From assembly GCF_014648075.1 (NCBI RefSeq), contig NZ_BMQK01000004.1:128048-192047 (forward strand): DNA of 64,000 nt. Reading direction: 5' to 3'. The translations under genes were made by a program, and so were the position numbers. Position 1 is the first letter of the stretch. Each line of letters starts with the position of its first letter. Shown here in pieces: positions 34,426 through 42,597 of this stretch. The notes below the pieces were generated by a model. The model ran no database searches. It saw only the letters and a program-made list of their open reading frames with translations, and was not told where the DNA came from. Source of the stretch: Streptomyces ruber. GTDB taxonomy: Bacteria > Actinomycetota > Actinomycetes > Streptomycetales > Streptomycetaceae.

Positions 34426-34965
34426 CTACTCGAACCGCAGGTCAGCGATGGCATCGAGGTCAATTCCGTACAGTGCATAGACCTTGGTCGTGTTGATGGA
34501 CGTCAGGTGCTCGCGGTCAATGCCGAGGACAGCAGCTGTATCCCATACCTGCGACTCGTCGTCGGCCTCGATCTCCAGGTACGGCGGAATTCGAGGCCAT
34601 TCATCGATCTCCAGACGCGCACTACCGAGGGTGTAGGAGGTACGCCGGTTCTCCTGGTAACTGCGCGGCGTCAGGCCGATCAGGCGCAGAAGCGCGCTTG
34701 CCTCCTCGAACGAATCGACCGACACCTCCGTCTCGTGGGTGCCGTCGACGGTGTCCGTGGCGATCTGCTTGACACACAGGGTGATGCCGGATCCAGTATC
34801 GCGCAGACGTACCCACCGGCCGGGGACGGCTGGAATGGTGTCGTAGACGTAGCGGCGCATGAGCCGCGGCTCAGCCTGCTGGATGCCGCCGGCCTCTACG
34901 ATGAGGCGCGCGGTTTTCGCGGGGTCGATGTTGAGAGCCTTCGCCTCGTATTCGATGCCTGCCAT
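34426..34965 (-). CDS. CYTH-domain protein (adenylate cyclase IV / thiamine triphosphatase fold)
   Basis: A 179-residue CYTH protein. The signature E-x-E-x-K is at residues 5-9 (EYEAK). Later metal- and phosphate-binding strands include RRYVYDTIPAVPGRWVRLRDTG, ITLCVKQI, TSYTLGSARLEIDEWPRIPPYLEIEAD. The fold hydrolyses or cyclises triphosphates (ThTPase, tripolyphosphatase, class IV cyclase); which reaction applies here cannot be told. The ribosome site is weak. It heads a two-gene unit with the radical SAM gene. Confidence 0.82.
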   Translation of the reverse strand: MAGIEYEAKALNIDPAKTARLIVEAGGIQQAEPRLMRRYVYDTIPAVPGRWVRLRDTGSGITLCVKQIATDTVDGTHETEVSVDSFEEASALLRLIGLTPRSYQENRRTSYTLGSARLEIDEWPRIPPYLEIEADDESQVWDTAAVLGIDREHLTSINTTKVYALYGIDLDAIADLRFE

Positions 34966-35091
34966 GACTGTCCGATCGGTAGATGTCGCTGGTGAGATAT
35001 ACGCTCGCCCCTCTATTGGCCGCGGTATGTGAGAACAGGCTAGGGGCGGCGGGGAAGCAGCCTCAACGAACGTGCGCGAACTTGCAAGCGG

Positions 35092-35937
35092 TCATTCGAC
35101 AGAGTCGATGGCGGCTGTGATCAATGTCCGGGCAGCGGCACCGTAAACCGCCAGATCCGCCAGAGAAGCGAAAGTCCGCAGATACATGCCGACCTCGTTC
35201 GGTTGCGTGATGGTGAGGAAGGCAGAGACCAGCTCGACGTTGACCTGCGACCCATCAAAAATCCAGAAGTCTTCCACGGGCCATAGCGCGGTCCGGTCAG
35301 TACCGAGTGGAATCACACCCAGGCTGACGTTCGGCAAGGTGGCCAGGGTCAGCAGATGACCGAGTTGCCCTGCCATGGCTTCACTGCCGCCGATGCGATG
35401 CCGCAGTGCGCTCTCCTCCAGGAGCACCGCGAACCGGCGGGACCCCTCGTACAGGACCCGTTGTTTGCCCACACGCACCTGAACGGCTGCTTCCAAGTCG
35501 TCCGGCAACCCCCGCCGGTCACGAATGGAACTGAGTAACGCTGTGATGTAGGCGCGTGTCTGCAGGGGACCGGGAACGAGCCATGACGAGTAGGCCCGGA
35601 AGTGCCGGGTGCGTTCCCAGAGCGGCAGGACTGACTCTTGGGCACGGCGCAACCCGGACCGTTCCATGCGCTGCCACTCGACATACGAGCCCTCTATGTT
35701 GCGGGCCGTGGCGATCAAATCGGCTGTCTGATCGACGGCGCCGCAGTGCAGCGCGTATACACGCAAGTCGTCGTCCGCGGGAGCCGTGCGGCCGTTCTCG
35801 ATGCGGCTGCACTTGCTCTCATGCCAGCCTGCCCGAGAGGCCAGTTCCCGCGCTGTCAGACCCGAGTCCTTTCGGATCTCGCGCAGGCGCTTACCCAAGG
35901 CATCCCGGGCTTGCTGAATGCTTGACGATGAGGTCAC
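35092..35937 (-). CDS. XRE-family regulator with DUF5753 domain
   Basis: A 281-residue regulator. An N-terminal helix-turn-helix (LGKRLREIRKDSGLTARELASRAGWHESKCSRIENG, residues 15-50 in short blocks) leads to the DUF5753 (Scr1-like) domain with the conserved PGPLQTRAYITALLSS and FAVLLEESALRHRIGGSEAMAGQLGHLL. It lies 24 bp downstream of a DUF6879 gene and 59 bp upstream-strand spacing from the CYTH unit is larger. Such XRE proteins are typical Streptomyces developmental regulators acting with small partner proteins. Confidence 0.88.
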   Translation of the reverse strand: MTSSSSIQQARDALGKRLREIRKDSGLTARELASRAGWHESKCSRIENGRTAPADDDLRVYALHCGAVDQTADLIATARNIEGSYVEWQRMERSGLRRAQESVLPLWERTRHFRAYSSWLVPGPLQTRAYITALLSSIRDRRGLPDDLEAAVQVRVGKQRVLYEGSRRFAVLLEESALRHRIGGSEAMAGQLGHLLTLATLPNVSLGVIPLGTDRTALWPVEDFWIFDGSQVNVELVSAFLTITQPNEVGMYLRTFASLADLAVYGAAARTLITAAIDSVE

Positions 35938-35961
35938 GTCGATTGTTCCGAGTGCGATCGG

Positions 35962-36471
35962 TCAGGAGGGCCGGTACTCCTCATGCGGAGTCGCACGTTG
36001 CCACACGGCGTCGAACGCCGAGACGCACAGGGCCACGACGCCCGGGTCGGTCACCAGCTCCTCACCGGTCATCGTCCCGTCTCCGGCGAAGTGGTTGAAG
36101 AGCACCGACCCGCCGTCGAACAGCCAGAAGTCGTTACCGGGCAGCGCCAGCCCGGAAGCCCGCCGACGAGGCAGCCAGCGCACGCTTTCGCCGGCCTTGA
36201 CGTTGTGCCCGCTCGTCAGCTCGTACTCGTACCGCACGTACGGGGAGACCGGTTCGGAGACGATACGCGCGCGATGTACGGCCACGCCGCGACCGACTGC
36301 TGCGGAGACCAGCTCGATCCACCAGGGCCAGCGCTCCGCCGGGTCGAATCGGTTACCCGAAGCCCACTCCTGATAGTCGGCGTCAAGCCCGTACGCGTCA
36401 CGCATCTCCAGGTGGTACGCGCTGCGCCGAGCGGAGCGGAACAGCCCTTCAAACGCCGATTCCGCCGCCAT
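35962..36471 (-). CDS. DUF6879 family protein
   Basis: A 169-residue protein of the actinobacterial DUF6879 family. Diagnostic stretches are FEGLFRSARRSAYHLEMRDAYG, WIELVSAAVGRGVAVHRARIVSEPVSPYVRYEYELT, and RWLPRRRASGLALPGNDFWLFDGGSVLFNHFAGDG. The NDFW-x-FD segment also resembles the EDFWIFDG segment of the adjacent XRE protein. It starts within the 3' end of the upstream 75-aa gene (23-bp overlap). Members usually accompany XRE regulators; biochemical role unknown. Confidence 0.82.
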   Translation of the reverse strand: MAAESAFEGLFRSARRSAYHLEMRDAYGLDADYQEWASGNRFDPAERWPWWIELVSAAVGRGVAVHRARIVSEPVSPYVRYEYELTSGHNVKAGESVRWLPRRRASGLALPGNDFWLFDGGSVLFNHFAGDGTMTGEELVTDPGVVALCVSAFDAVWQRATPHEEYRPS

Positions 36472-36676
36472 CGTTCACCTCCGGGAAGAACTGCATCATG
36501 CGCCGCGGGAACTCGATCACCGTCTCATGATCCGGGATGTCCATCTGTGCCAGGCGCTCGGCATCCGTCACCCGCCATCCTTGCAGGATGTAGTTGCCGG
36601 TCTCGTCGTCCAGGTACACGGTCGGGGACCCGTTGTTGGGACTCTCGGGGTCTTTGCCCAGCCGGTGCAACGTCAT
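36449..36676 (-). CDS. Small conserved protein upstream of DUF6879
   Basis: A 75-residue protein, MTLHRLGKDPESPNNGSPTVY then LDDETGNYILQGWRVTDAERLAQ and ending VNDGGGIGV. The ATG at 36676 has GGAGG about six bases upstream, so it is preferred over the longer frame. The family commonly precedes DUF6879 genes. No catalytic motif is visible. It is translationally coupled to the next gene. Confidence 0.75.
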   Translation of the reverse strand: MTLHRLGKDPESPNNGSPTVYLDDETGNYILQGWRVTDAERLAQMDIPDHETVIEFPRRMMQFFPEVNDGGGIGV

Positions 36677-36805
36677 GTTGTCCTCCGAGGTCGTGAGTGA
36701 GGGCGACGTGGCCAGACTTGCGTCGGATGCTCCTGCAGCGCCACTGGCTTGCATGAACTTCTACGAGTCTGCTGCCTCACTGTTCTCGCTGAACCGGAAG
36801 TTGCG

Positions 36806-37003
36806 CTAATCCAAGGCGTTGGCGATGAAGCTGGTCCAAGCTTCCGCTGGCACCGAGAGGCACGGGCCATCCGGACGCTTCGAGTCCCGTATCAGCACAC
36901 CAGCAGCTACGGGCGCGGCCTCCACGCACTCCGTCTCGTTGCCGCCGCTGTAGGACGACTTGAACCAGGCGTGATCGGAGACAGACTGCGGGACGGCGGG
37001 CAT
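36806..37003 (-). CDS. DUF397 protein
   Basis: A 65-residue DUF397 protein: WFKSSYSGGNETECVEAAP and VLIRDSKRPDGPCLSVPAEAWTSFI are the family core. Its ATG directly follows the stop of the upstream XRE gene (TGAATG-like junction), so the two are translationally coupled. DUF397 proteins act with XRE regulators in whiJ/abaA-like loci controlling development and antibiotic production in Streptomyces; a direct activity is not established. Confidence 0.92.
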   Translation of the reverse strand: MPAVPQSVSDHAWFKSSYSGGNETECVEAAPVAAGVLIRDSKRPDGPCLSVPAEAWTSFIANALD

Positions 37004-37849
37004 TCACAGCTCCTTGCGGACTCGCTGGATCATGGCGGAGGAAGCCTCCATGTCCAACGCTTGTGCGCGGAGGTACTCGAACGCAAGCCGGTACCGTTCG
37101 AGCTCTTCGTCCTTCTCCAGGAACAGCGATCCAGCATGGAGATCAACGTAGACAACGTCCAGGGCGGGTTCACGGCCACCGAGCATGACGAAGCTGCCGA
37201 GAGCGGCGGAGTGGGCGCCCTTCGAGAACGGGAGCACCTGGAGTGTGATGTGGGGCGACTCGTTGGCTTCAAGCAATCGGCTGAGCTGCTCCTTCATGAT
37301 CTGCGGTGATCCGACAACCCTGTGGATCACCGACTCATCGATGATGGCCCACAGATGAGGGGGCTTCTCCCGCGCGAGAATCTCCTGCCGCTTCATGCGG
37401 ATGTCCACGAGCTGCTCGATCTTGGCGGGCTCCAAGCGCACCTCGTTGGCCTGCTGCAGGGCAGTGACATATCCACGGGTCTGCAGAAGTCCGGGAACGT
37501 AGACGCAGCAGAAGTGATCCTCGCGTACGGCCTCGTCCTCCAGGGTGAGCAACAGATTCAGGCTTTCCGAGATGGAGTCGGCGTAGGGACTCCACCAGCC
37601 CTGCTGCTTGGCGTCCTTGGCCAGGCTAACGACAGCTTCCCGCTCAGCTTCGGTCGCTCCGTACTCACGGCAAAGCGCATCGATCACAAGCCATTTGACC
37701 GGGCCGGCCTGCGTCTCGTACCTGCTCACCGTTGCTTTCGAGACGCCGACGAGCCTTCCGGCCTCCTCAAGGGTCAGCCCCTTGCGTGCCCGTAGCTTGC
37801 GCATCGTCGCGCCTAGCTGGCGACGTCGTGTGGTGGCCCGTACGGACAT
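37004..37849 (-). CDS. XRE-family regulator with DUF5753 domain (WhiJ-like)
   Basis: A 281-residue regulator. The N-terminal helix-turn-helix is LGATMRKLRARKGLTLEEAGRLVGVSKATVSRYE. The DUF5753 part has FCCVYVPGLLQTRGYVTALQQANEV, LWAIIDESVIHRVVGSPQIMKEQL and ITLQVLPFSKGAHSALG-like sequence. GGAGTCAC precedes the ATG. It is coupled to DUF397 downstream and divergent from an anti-sigma-like ATPase gene, the classical whiJ-type three-gene arrangement. Confidence 0.9.
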   Translation of the reverse strand: MSVRATTRRRQLGATMRKLRARKGLTLEEAGRLVGVSKATVSRYETQAGPVKWLVIDALCREYGATEAEREAVVSLAKDAKQQGWWSPYADSISESLNLLLTLEDEAVREDHFCCVYVPGLLQTRGYVTALQQANEVRLEPAKIEQLVDIRMKRQEILAREKPPHLWAIIDESVIHRVVGSPQIMKEQLSRLLEANESPHITLQVLPFSKGAHSAALGSFVMLGGREPALDVVYVDLHAGSLFLEKDEELERYRLAFEYLRAQALDMEASSAMIQRVRKEL

Positions 37850-37951
37850 GTGACTCCTTCACGCCTGCGCCGGGCGCCTGCCCGGAGACCTGAAGCAGGC
37901 TAGGCGGCCCGTGAGTTGGCGTACCAGCAGATTCACCCGATGGGTTCTTGT

Positions 37952-37976
37952 GAGAAGTTACACGGCGAGACTTCTC
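37952..37976. promoter_or_regulatory. Inverted repeat between XRE and HATPase genes
   Basis: GAGAAGT (37952-37958) and ACTTCTC (37970-37976) form a perfect 7-bp inverted repeat with an 11-nt spacer, in the 218-bp divergent region. Its place suits autoregulation by the XRE protein; this is inference. Confidence 0.55.
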
Positions 37977-38067
37977 TGTGCCATGCTCGTCACCAGGTCG
38001 CTACGCAGTGCAGCCGTACGGATACGGCTGGCGCAGGCATGCGCGTGGCCGACGAGGAGGAGTAACC

Positions 38068-38700
38068 ATGGCTGGTCGTGAAGTCACCGATGCCCGGCTC
38101 CGCTGCGTCTTCCCTTTTGAGGCGGAGCCGGCGGAGGTGCGCCTGCTCAGAAAGGCGACCGTCGCGCAGCTCGGTCAGTGGGGTATCTGCAAGGCTGCCG
38201 AAGAAGCGGAACTGCTAGTCACCGAGCTGGCTTCGAACGTGTTCAAGCACGTCGGAGCTGGCGCATCGGCGACCCTCATCCTCGAAGCGCAAGACCAGCG
38301 GCTCCGTGTCGAGGTCCACGACAGAAGTCGCGCCGTTCCGTCGCTGAGGGCTGCCCACTGCGATGAAGAGTGCGGCCGTGGCCTGCATCTGCTCACGGCC
38401 CTGGCTGTCGACTGGGGCACGGTTCTGACGGCCGCAGGCAAAGCGGTCTGGTGCGAGATTGCACTTCCCCCCCGACGAGGCTGCCGTCGCGTTGAGAGGG
38501 CGGTCGAGGTCCTGGAGAGGTACCAGAACCTCGACGGCGGTGTCAGCCTGCCCGGTGGTCGACGTGTAATCGGGCTCGAGGAGTCAGCGGTCAAGCTGAT
38601 TGCCGACCTGCTTCACTGGACCGCCGCGCGAGGTTTGGATCCGGACGACATCCTGGATCGGGCTCAGATGCAGCACGAGGCAGATGCCCAAGCAGCGTAG
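38068..38700 (+). CDS. Anti-sigma-factor-like ATP-binding protein
   Basis: A 210-residue protein with an N-terminal HATPase_c/RsbW-like fold. The N-box is EEAELLVTELASNVFKHVG; the D-box is VEVHDRSRAVP (Ser where many have Gly) and the lid GRGLHLLTALAVDWG. A C-terminal extension of about 70 residues (RRVERAVEVLERYQNLDGGV to the end) is not part of the fold. GAGGAGGAG precedes the ATG at 38068. It is the divergent partner of the XRE-DUF397 pair. Confidence 0.87.
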   Translation: MAGREVTDARLRCVFPFEAEPAEVRLLRKATVAQLGQWGICKAAEEAELLVTELASNVFKHVGAGASATLILEAQDQRLRVEVHDRSRAVPSLRAAHCDEECGRGLHLLTALAVDWGTVLTAAGKAVWCEIALPPRRGCRRVERAVEVLERYQNLDGGVSLPGGRRVIGLEESAVKLIADLLHWTAARGLDPDDILDRAQMQHEADAQAA

Positions 38701-38792
38701 TTAGCCACAACTGTTGTTGGGTGCGGGGGCTCAGTCAAGGCCATGCGCTCCGCTTGCGTTGCACTGGCGATCGCACCCTGCAACTCGAAATC

Positions 38793-40133
38793 TCAGCTAA
38801 TCCTAGCCTGGTGCTGGGTGAACAAGGCGTGGCGTTGGTGATCGTCCTGGCCCACGAACGCCTTGAACTCCCCGAGGCTGTAGACAAGTTCGCCTGACGC
38901 ACGTTCCGTCTTGCTCAGCTCGAAATCGTGTCCCAGATGATTGAGGTGACGTTCAACCTCGCTCTGCTCCATCGACACACCGCTCTTCGCGAGCTTCATG
39001 ATGATTTGTTCTACGGTAAGGGGTCGATTGGCGAGACGCAGGAGACTGTACACAGGGTCATGCACAGTGCTGGAGTTTTCGATAAGAGGCTTCGGGTCGC
39101 CCTTCTGAAGAAGTGCGTCCCTGATAGCTTCTCCTAGCGCCTTCGCGACAGGCGGAGGGAAGGCGTTGCCGATCTGACGGTATTTCGAGGTTTTACGGCC
39201 AGTGAATTCCCAATCCTCGAATTCTTCGCCGTACCAACCCTGAATTCGAGCGACCATCTCAGTCGTCAGTTTCGGGCCTGGGACACCTTCAGTAGGCGCG
39301 AAGCCGGCGTCGGGCGCATCATTAGCGATACCCATGGCGTCTACCCCAAGTGCCGCCCATGCCTTCTTGGCGCGGGTTGGACCAAGGTCGGCGCCGCCGT
39401 GCTTTTTCGACCCTCCGACAATGGTAGGTGCGATGCTATTCGCCTTAGCCGACCATTCCTCTACTTCCTTGTCGCCCCAGCCGTTAGAGGACATAAGGTC
39501 ACGAAGCACTTCACCGACTGTAGGGGCTTCGCCTGAGCCCTTAGGCCAGTCAAAGTGTTTGGCGTACTCGGGTAGTAGTGCGACGAGCACGAACCGGGGT
39601 CGCAATTGTGGTACGCCGAAATCGGAAGCGTTGAGCAGTTTCCATGTGGCGATATAGCCGTAGTCGTGTAGCTTATCCAAAACGGCTTGCCTGTACCCTG
39701 AGAATCGCTTGGCGCTCAGACCCCTCACGTTTTCGAGAAGAAGTGCTTTCGGCCTCATCCTGCCGCAAAGCTCGATAGCCCAGGCGAAAAGGTCACGCTC
39801 ATCACTGCTTCCCAGCTGTTTCCCCGCGATACTGAAGGGTGGGCAGGGCACGCCACCTGCTAGAAGTTCGACGTTCCTGTATTCGTCGGGATTCCAGGTA
39901 TCTGGGCTCGCTACATCACCGATCGCCACAAGTTTGTGATCGTCCGGAAGGTCTACGCCATCTTCTTTGAGTAGCTTGCGAAGGTTGTGGTCCAGTGTTT
40001 GAGCTGCCTGGTGATCCAGCTCGACCGCAAGCCGGTGAGTGAACCCGGCGCGGTGCAGCCCAAGCGACTGGCCGCCGGCGCCGGCGCAGATTTCAACGAC
40101 CTCGAGTCGTCCCTCGCTCCGCGACGCCGACAT
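38793..40133 (-). CDS. DNA (cytosine-5) methyltransferase with C-terminal winged helix
   Basis: A 446-residue 5mC methyltransferase. Motif I is EICAGAGGQSLG (residues 14-25), motif IV GGVPCPPFS with catalytic Cys97, motif VI ENV (134-136), motif VIII QLRPR (176-180) and motif X QIGNAFPPPVA (about 319-329). The target-recognition region is short. Residues 355-430 (LLRLANRPLTVEQIIMKLAKSGVSMEQSEV onward) form an added winged-helix-like domain. AAGGAGA precedes the GTG/ATG region near 40133. It heads the left side of the putative restriction block; the Vsr gene lies at the right side. Confidence 0.92.
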   Translation of the reverse strand: MSASRSEGRLEVVEICAGAGGQSLGLHRAGFTHRLAVELDHQAAQTLDHNLRKLLKEDGVDLPDDHKLVAIGDVASPDTWNPDEYRNVELLAGGVPCPPFSIAGKQLGSSDERDLFAWAIELCGRMRPKALLLENVRGLSAKRFSGYRQAVLDKLHDYGYIATWKLLNASDFGVPQLRPRFVLVALLPEYAKHFDWPKGSGEAPTVGEVLRDLMSSNGWGDKEVEEWSAKANSIAPTIVGGSKKHGGADLGPTRAKKAWAALGVDAMGIANDAPDAGFAPTEGVPGPKLTTEMVARIQGWYGEEFEDWEFTGRKTSKYRQIGNAFPPPVAKALGEAIRDALLQKGDPKPLIENSSTVHDPVYSLLRLANRPLTVEQIIMKLAKSGVSMEQSEVERHLNHLGHDFELSKTERASGELVYSLGEFKAFVGQDDHQRHALFTQHQARIS

Positions 40134-40378
40134 GTCGATCTCCTTCCGAATGCGCTGGCTAGGTCAGCGCAGGGGGGAGCAGTGCACATGCTCGGCCCCG
40201 TAGACGTAACAGGTATCCGGCTGCAGGTGAAGCCTGCGGCAGCACCATAGCCGCAGGCCTTGACCACGGGGATGCGATCGATACGGCAAGCCGGAGCAGG
40301 ATTGTGAAGTCTACGGCCAGCCACCGACACCCTTCAGAAGCACCCGTCTCGTGCGTCTTGGCGGAGTGCGTGGATACG

Positions 40379-41068
40379 TCAGCCTCTGAGGGCAGCCCGG
40401 ACCTCGTCCCGGGCGTCAGCAGGCAGCCGCCGGTATGTGTTCCAGGCGCGCTCCAGCGGGGTAGAGCCGCGACGTCCGCGCTCGATCCACCGGAGAAGGC
40501 GGAGCTGCTCACGGGGGTCGAGATTCCTGATCGCTGCGAGCGCTTCGTCGGCGCGGGCGGGGGTGCCATCAGAGCCGGCACGGCAGCGCTTGCATTCGGT
40601 GACCAGCAGGGTCTTCTCTTCGCCGTCAGGAAGGACGGTCCGTCGGCGGGTGACGGAGAGAACCGCGCTCTGGTTAGAGTCGTCGAGGTACGACTCTCCT
40701 CCTGATATGCCACAGACCGTACACATGAAGTCGTCGCGGGCCATAACGGCCTGCTTCTCCTTGTTAGACAGGGTCTTCTGGGGCGCTGCGGCCCGTCGGG
40801 CGGCAGGATCCCAGACCGGGACGCCGGCCTTCAGGAAGCGCTGGTCCTCGGCCGTGAGTGTCGCGTCTTCGGCACTCGTGAGCATGACCCAGCCGTAGTC
40901 GCGGAGGTCGCGGATGCGTCGGTCAGCCTGAGAGATGCCCGGAAACGCCTTGCGGATGTCCTCCTTGGTGAAACTGCCGCCCTCACCGATCACCTGGACG
41001 AGCCAGAGTGCACCGCGAATCATGGTTCCGGCCTTGAGCTTGGGGTCATCCCAGGCAGGTTGTGACAC
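40379..41068 (-). CDS. Winged-helix HNH-like protein
   Basis: A 229-residue protein. Residues 15-75 look like a winged helix (IRGALWLVQVIGEGGSFTKEDIRKAFPGISQADRRIRDL). Residues 95-170 resemble a zinc-bound HNH-type module: KQAVMARDDFMCTVCGISGG and TLLVTECKRCRAGS supply two Cys pairs, with D-D between. Clear H-N-H residues are not all visible, so nuclease activity is uncertain. The C-terminus (ALAAIRNLDPREQLRLLRWIERGRRGSTPLERAWNTYRRLP) is the tail commonly seen in restriction-linked HNH proteins. The start is GTG at 41068 with GGAG six bases upstream. It lies divergent from the ParB-like gene. Confidence 0.75.
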   Translation of the reverse strand: MSQPAWDDPKLKAGTMIRGALWLVQVIGEGGSFTKEDIRKAFPGISQADRRIRDLRDYGWVMLTSAEDATLTAEDQRFLKAGVPVWDPAARRAAAPQKTLSNKEKQAVMARDDFMCTVCGISGGESYLDDSNQSAVLSVTRRRTVLPDGEEKTLLVTECKRCRAGSDGTPARADEALAAIRNLDPREQLRLLRWIERGRRGSTPLERAWNTYRRLPADARDEVRAALRG

Positions 41069-41190
41069 CTCGTGCTCCGTTTCTCAGACGCTCTTGCGAC
41101 GCTGGTTGTTGATCGACGGGGCCCTTGCTGTCAGTAGGCCCTGTCATGATGCAGAGTGAGAGACGCGTTGGGCGCCTGGGAGGTTCTGGT

Positions 41191-42597
41191 ATGGCTGGGA
41201 AGTTCGGTGTTCCGCCGGAGGGCGAGAGGATCCGCTCGTTGGTGGAGGAGCGGCTGAAGCAGGCCATGACCGAGAACGGTGCCAAGATCACCGTGGACTG
41301 GCGCGGTGAGCAGAAGCACCTGCACGTCATCTCGATGCCGGTCGACATGCTCTACTTCAACCCGGACACTCACCGCATCCGCGCGCAGCGCACCCTGGAC
41401 CCGAAGCGCAACCGGATCCTGGAGGAGTCGCCTTGGAGCGAAGCTGCGCAAACGTATCTGCATGACCTTCTGCGCCGACGGCCCTCAAACCCGAACCAGA
41501 CCGACCCTGAGTACACCGCGCTGCAGGACGAGCTGGATGACTTCGGCCAGAAGGAGCCCGGGATCATCAGCCCGGATGGCATCCTCGTCGATGGCAACAC
41601 CCGGTGCGCGGCGCTCAGGGATCTCGGCATACCGGACATCCGGGTTGGCGTTCTGCCGGCGGACACATCGCGGCGCGACATCAACAATGTCGAACTGGCC
41701 TTGCAGCTGCGTCGCGACCAGCGTCGTGAGTACTCCTACATCAACCGTCTCATCGCTATTGAAGACGAGCTCAAGGCCGGGCGGCGTGAAGAGGATGTCG
41801 CCCGGGACTGGAACATCAAGAGGTCCACGCTTCTGCAGGACCGCTGGGTCTACCAGTTGATCAATGACGCGATCGAGCGCAGCACGACCGAGAGCGGTAC
41901 CGCGCTGCGCTTCGTAGATTTCGAGGAGCAGCAGGAGAAGCTCCGCGAGCTCCAGCGTGACCACGCCAAGTTGGCAAAGACCGACCCGGACGCTGCGGAA
42001 CAGCTCAAGGAGTCGCGTCTGGCCCTGGTGCTTCTCAATTACCCCAAGACGACAGTGCGCCTCGCGGAGGCCAACTTCCACAGCCGGTACCTCGACGAGC
42101 GCCTGCCTGATGAGCTGAGGCCTGCTGCTCAGGAGTCGACTGCGGTGTCCATCCCAGGTCTGACGGGAGTTGCGATACCGGACGCTACTTCGGCTGTTAA
42201 GACTGTCCGTGCGCTCACGGACACCCTCCTCCAGGCGAAGGCTGCAGCGCAGAGCGGTAGCGAGCATGAGCCCGCTGCAACAAAGGCTGACGCTCTCATC
42301 AAGACAGCGCGTAAGACCTTCGATGTCGCTGTCAAGCTGGCGGGAACGAACGCCGAGCTGCGTAAACGCCAGATAGCTGTTCCTGAGAGGCTGACGGACG
42401 CCGCGGAACACGTACGCCAGTGTGCGTCGGAGTTCGCCGAGGCCAAGAGCAAGCGGGCGTTGGACGAGGACGCTTTCGATGACGCGCTACTCACTCTCAA
42501 AGCCAGCCTAGCCCGGTTGGCGAAGCAGGCCGGGCGTACGTTCAGCTCCCCTGGCGACGGCGTTGCCTGGCTGCTCGAGGCCACGCGGGAGAACTGA
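41191..42597 (+). CDS. ParB/sulfiredoxin-fold protein
   Basis: A 468-residue protein. The ParB N-terminal-like domain covers about residues 40-160, with PVDMLYFNPDTHRIRAQ, and IISPDGILVDGNTRCAALRDLGIPDIRVGVLP containing the DGNTR loop (134-138) where ParB-type CTPases and nucleases bind nucleotide. The segment RRDINNVELALQLRRDQRREYSYINRLIAIED and an HTH-like EEDVARDWNIKRSTLLQDRW follow. The C-terminal 200 residues are helical, probably coiled coil. The ATG at 41191 has GGGAGG seven bases upstream. The next gene starts at the last base of its stop (TGATG). Confidence 0.8.
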   Translation: MAGKFGVPPEGERIRSLVEERLKQAMTENGAKITVDWRGEQKHLHVISMPVDMLYFNPDTHRIRAQRTLDPKRNRILEESPWSEAAQTYLHDLLRRRPSNPNQTDPEYTALQDELDDFGQKEPGIISPDGILVDGNTRCAALRDLGIPDIRVGVLPADTSRRDINNVELALQLRRDQRREYSYINRLIAIEDELKAGRREEDVARDWNIKRSTLLQDRWVYQLINDAIERSTTESGTALRFVDFEEQQEKLRELQRDHAKLAKTDPDAAEQLKESRLALVLLNYPKTTVRLAEANFHSRYLDERLPDELRPAAQESTAVSIPGLTGVAIPDATSAVKTVRALTDTLLQAKAAAQSGSEHEPAATKADALIKTARKTFDVAVKLAGTNAELRKRQIAVPERLTDAAEHVRQCASEFAEAKSKRALDEDAFDDALLTLKASLARLAKQAGRTFSSPGDGVAWLLEATREN

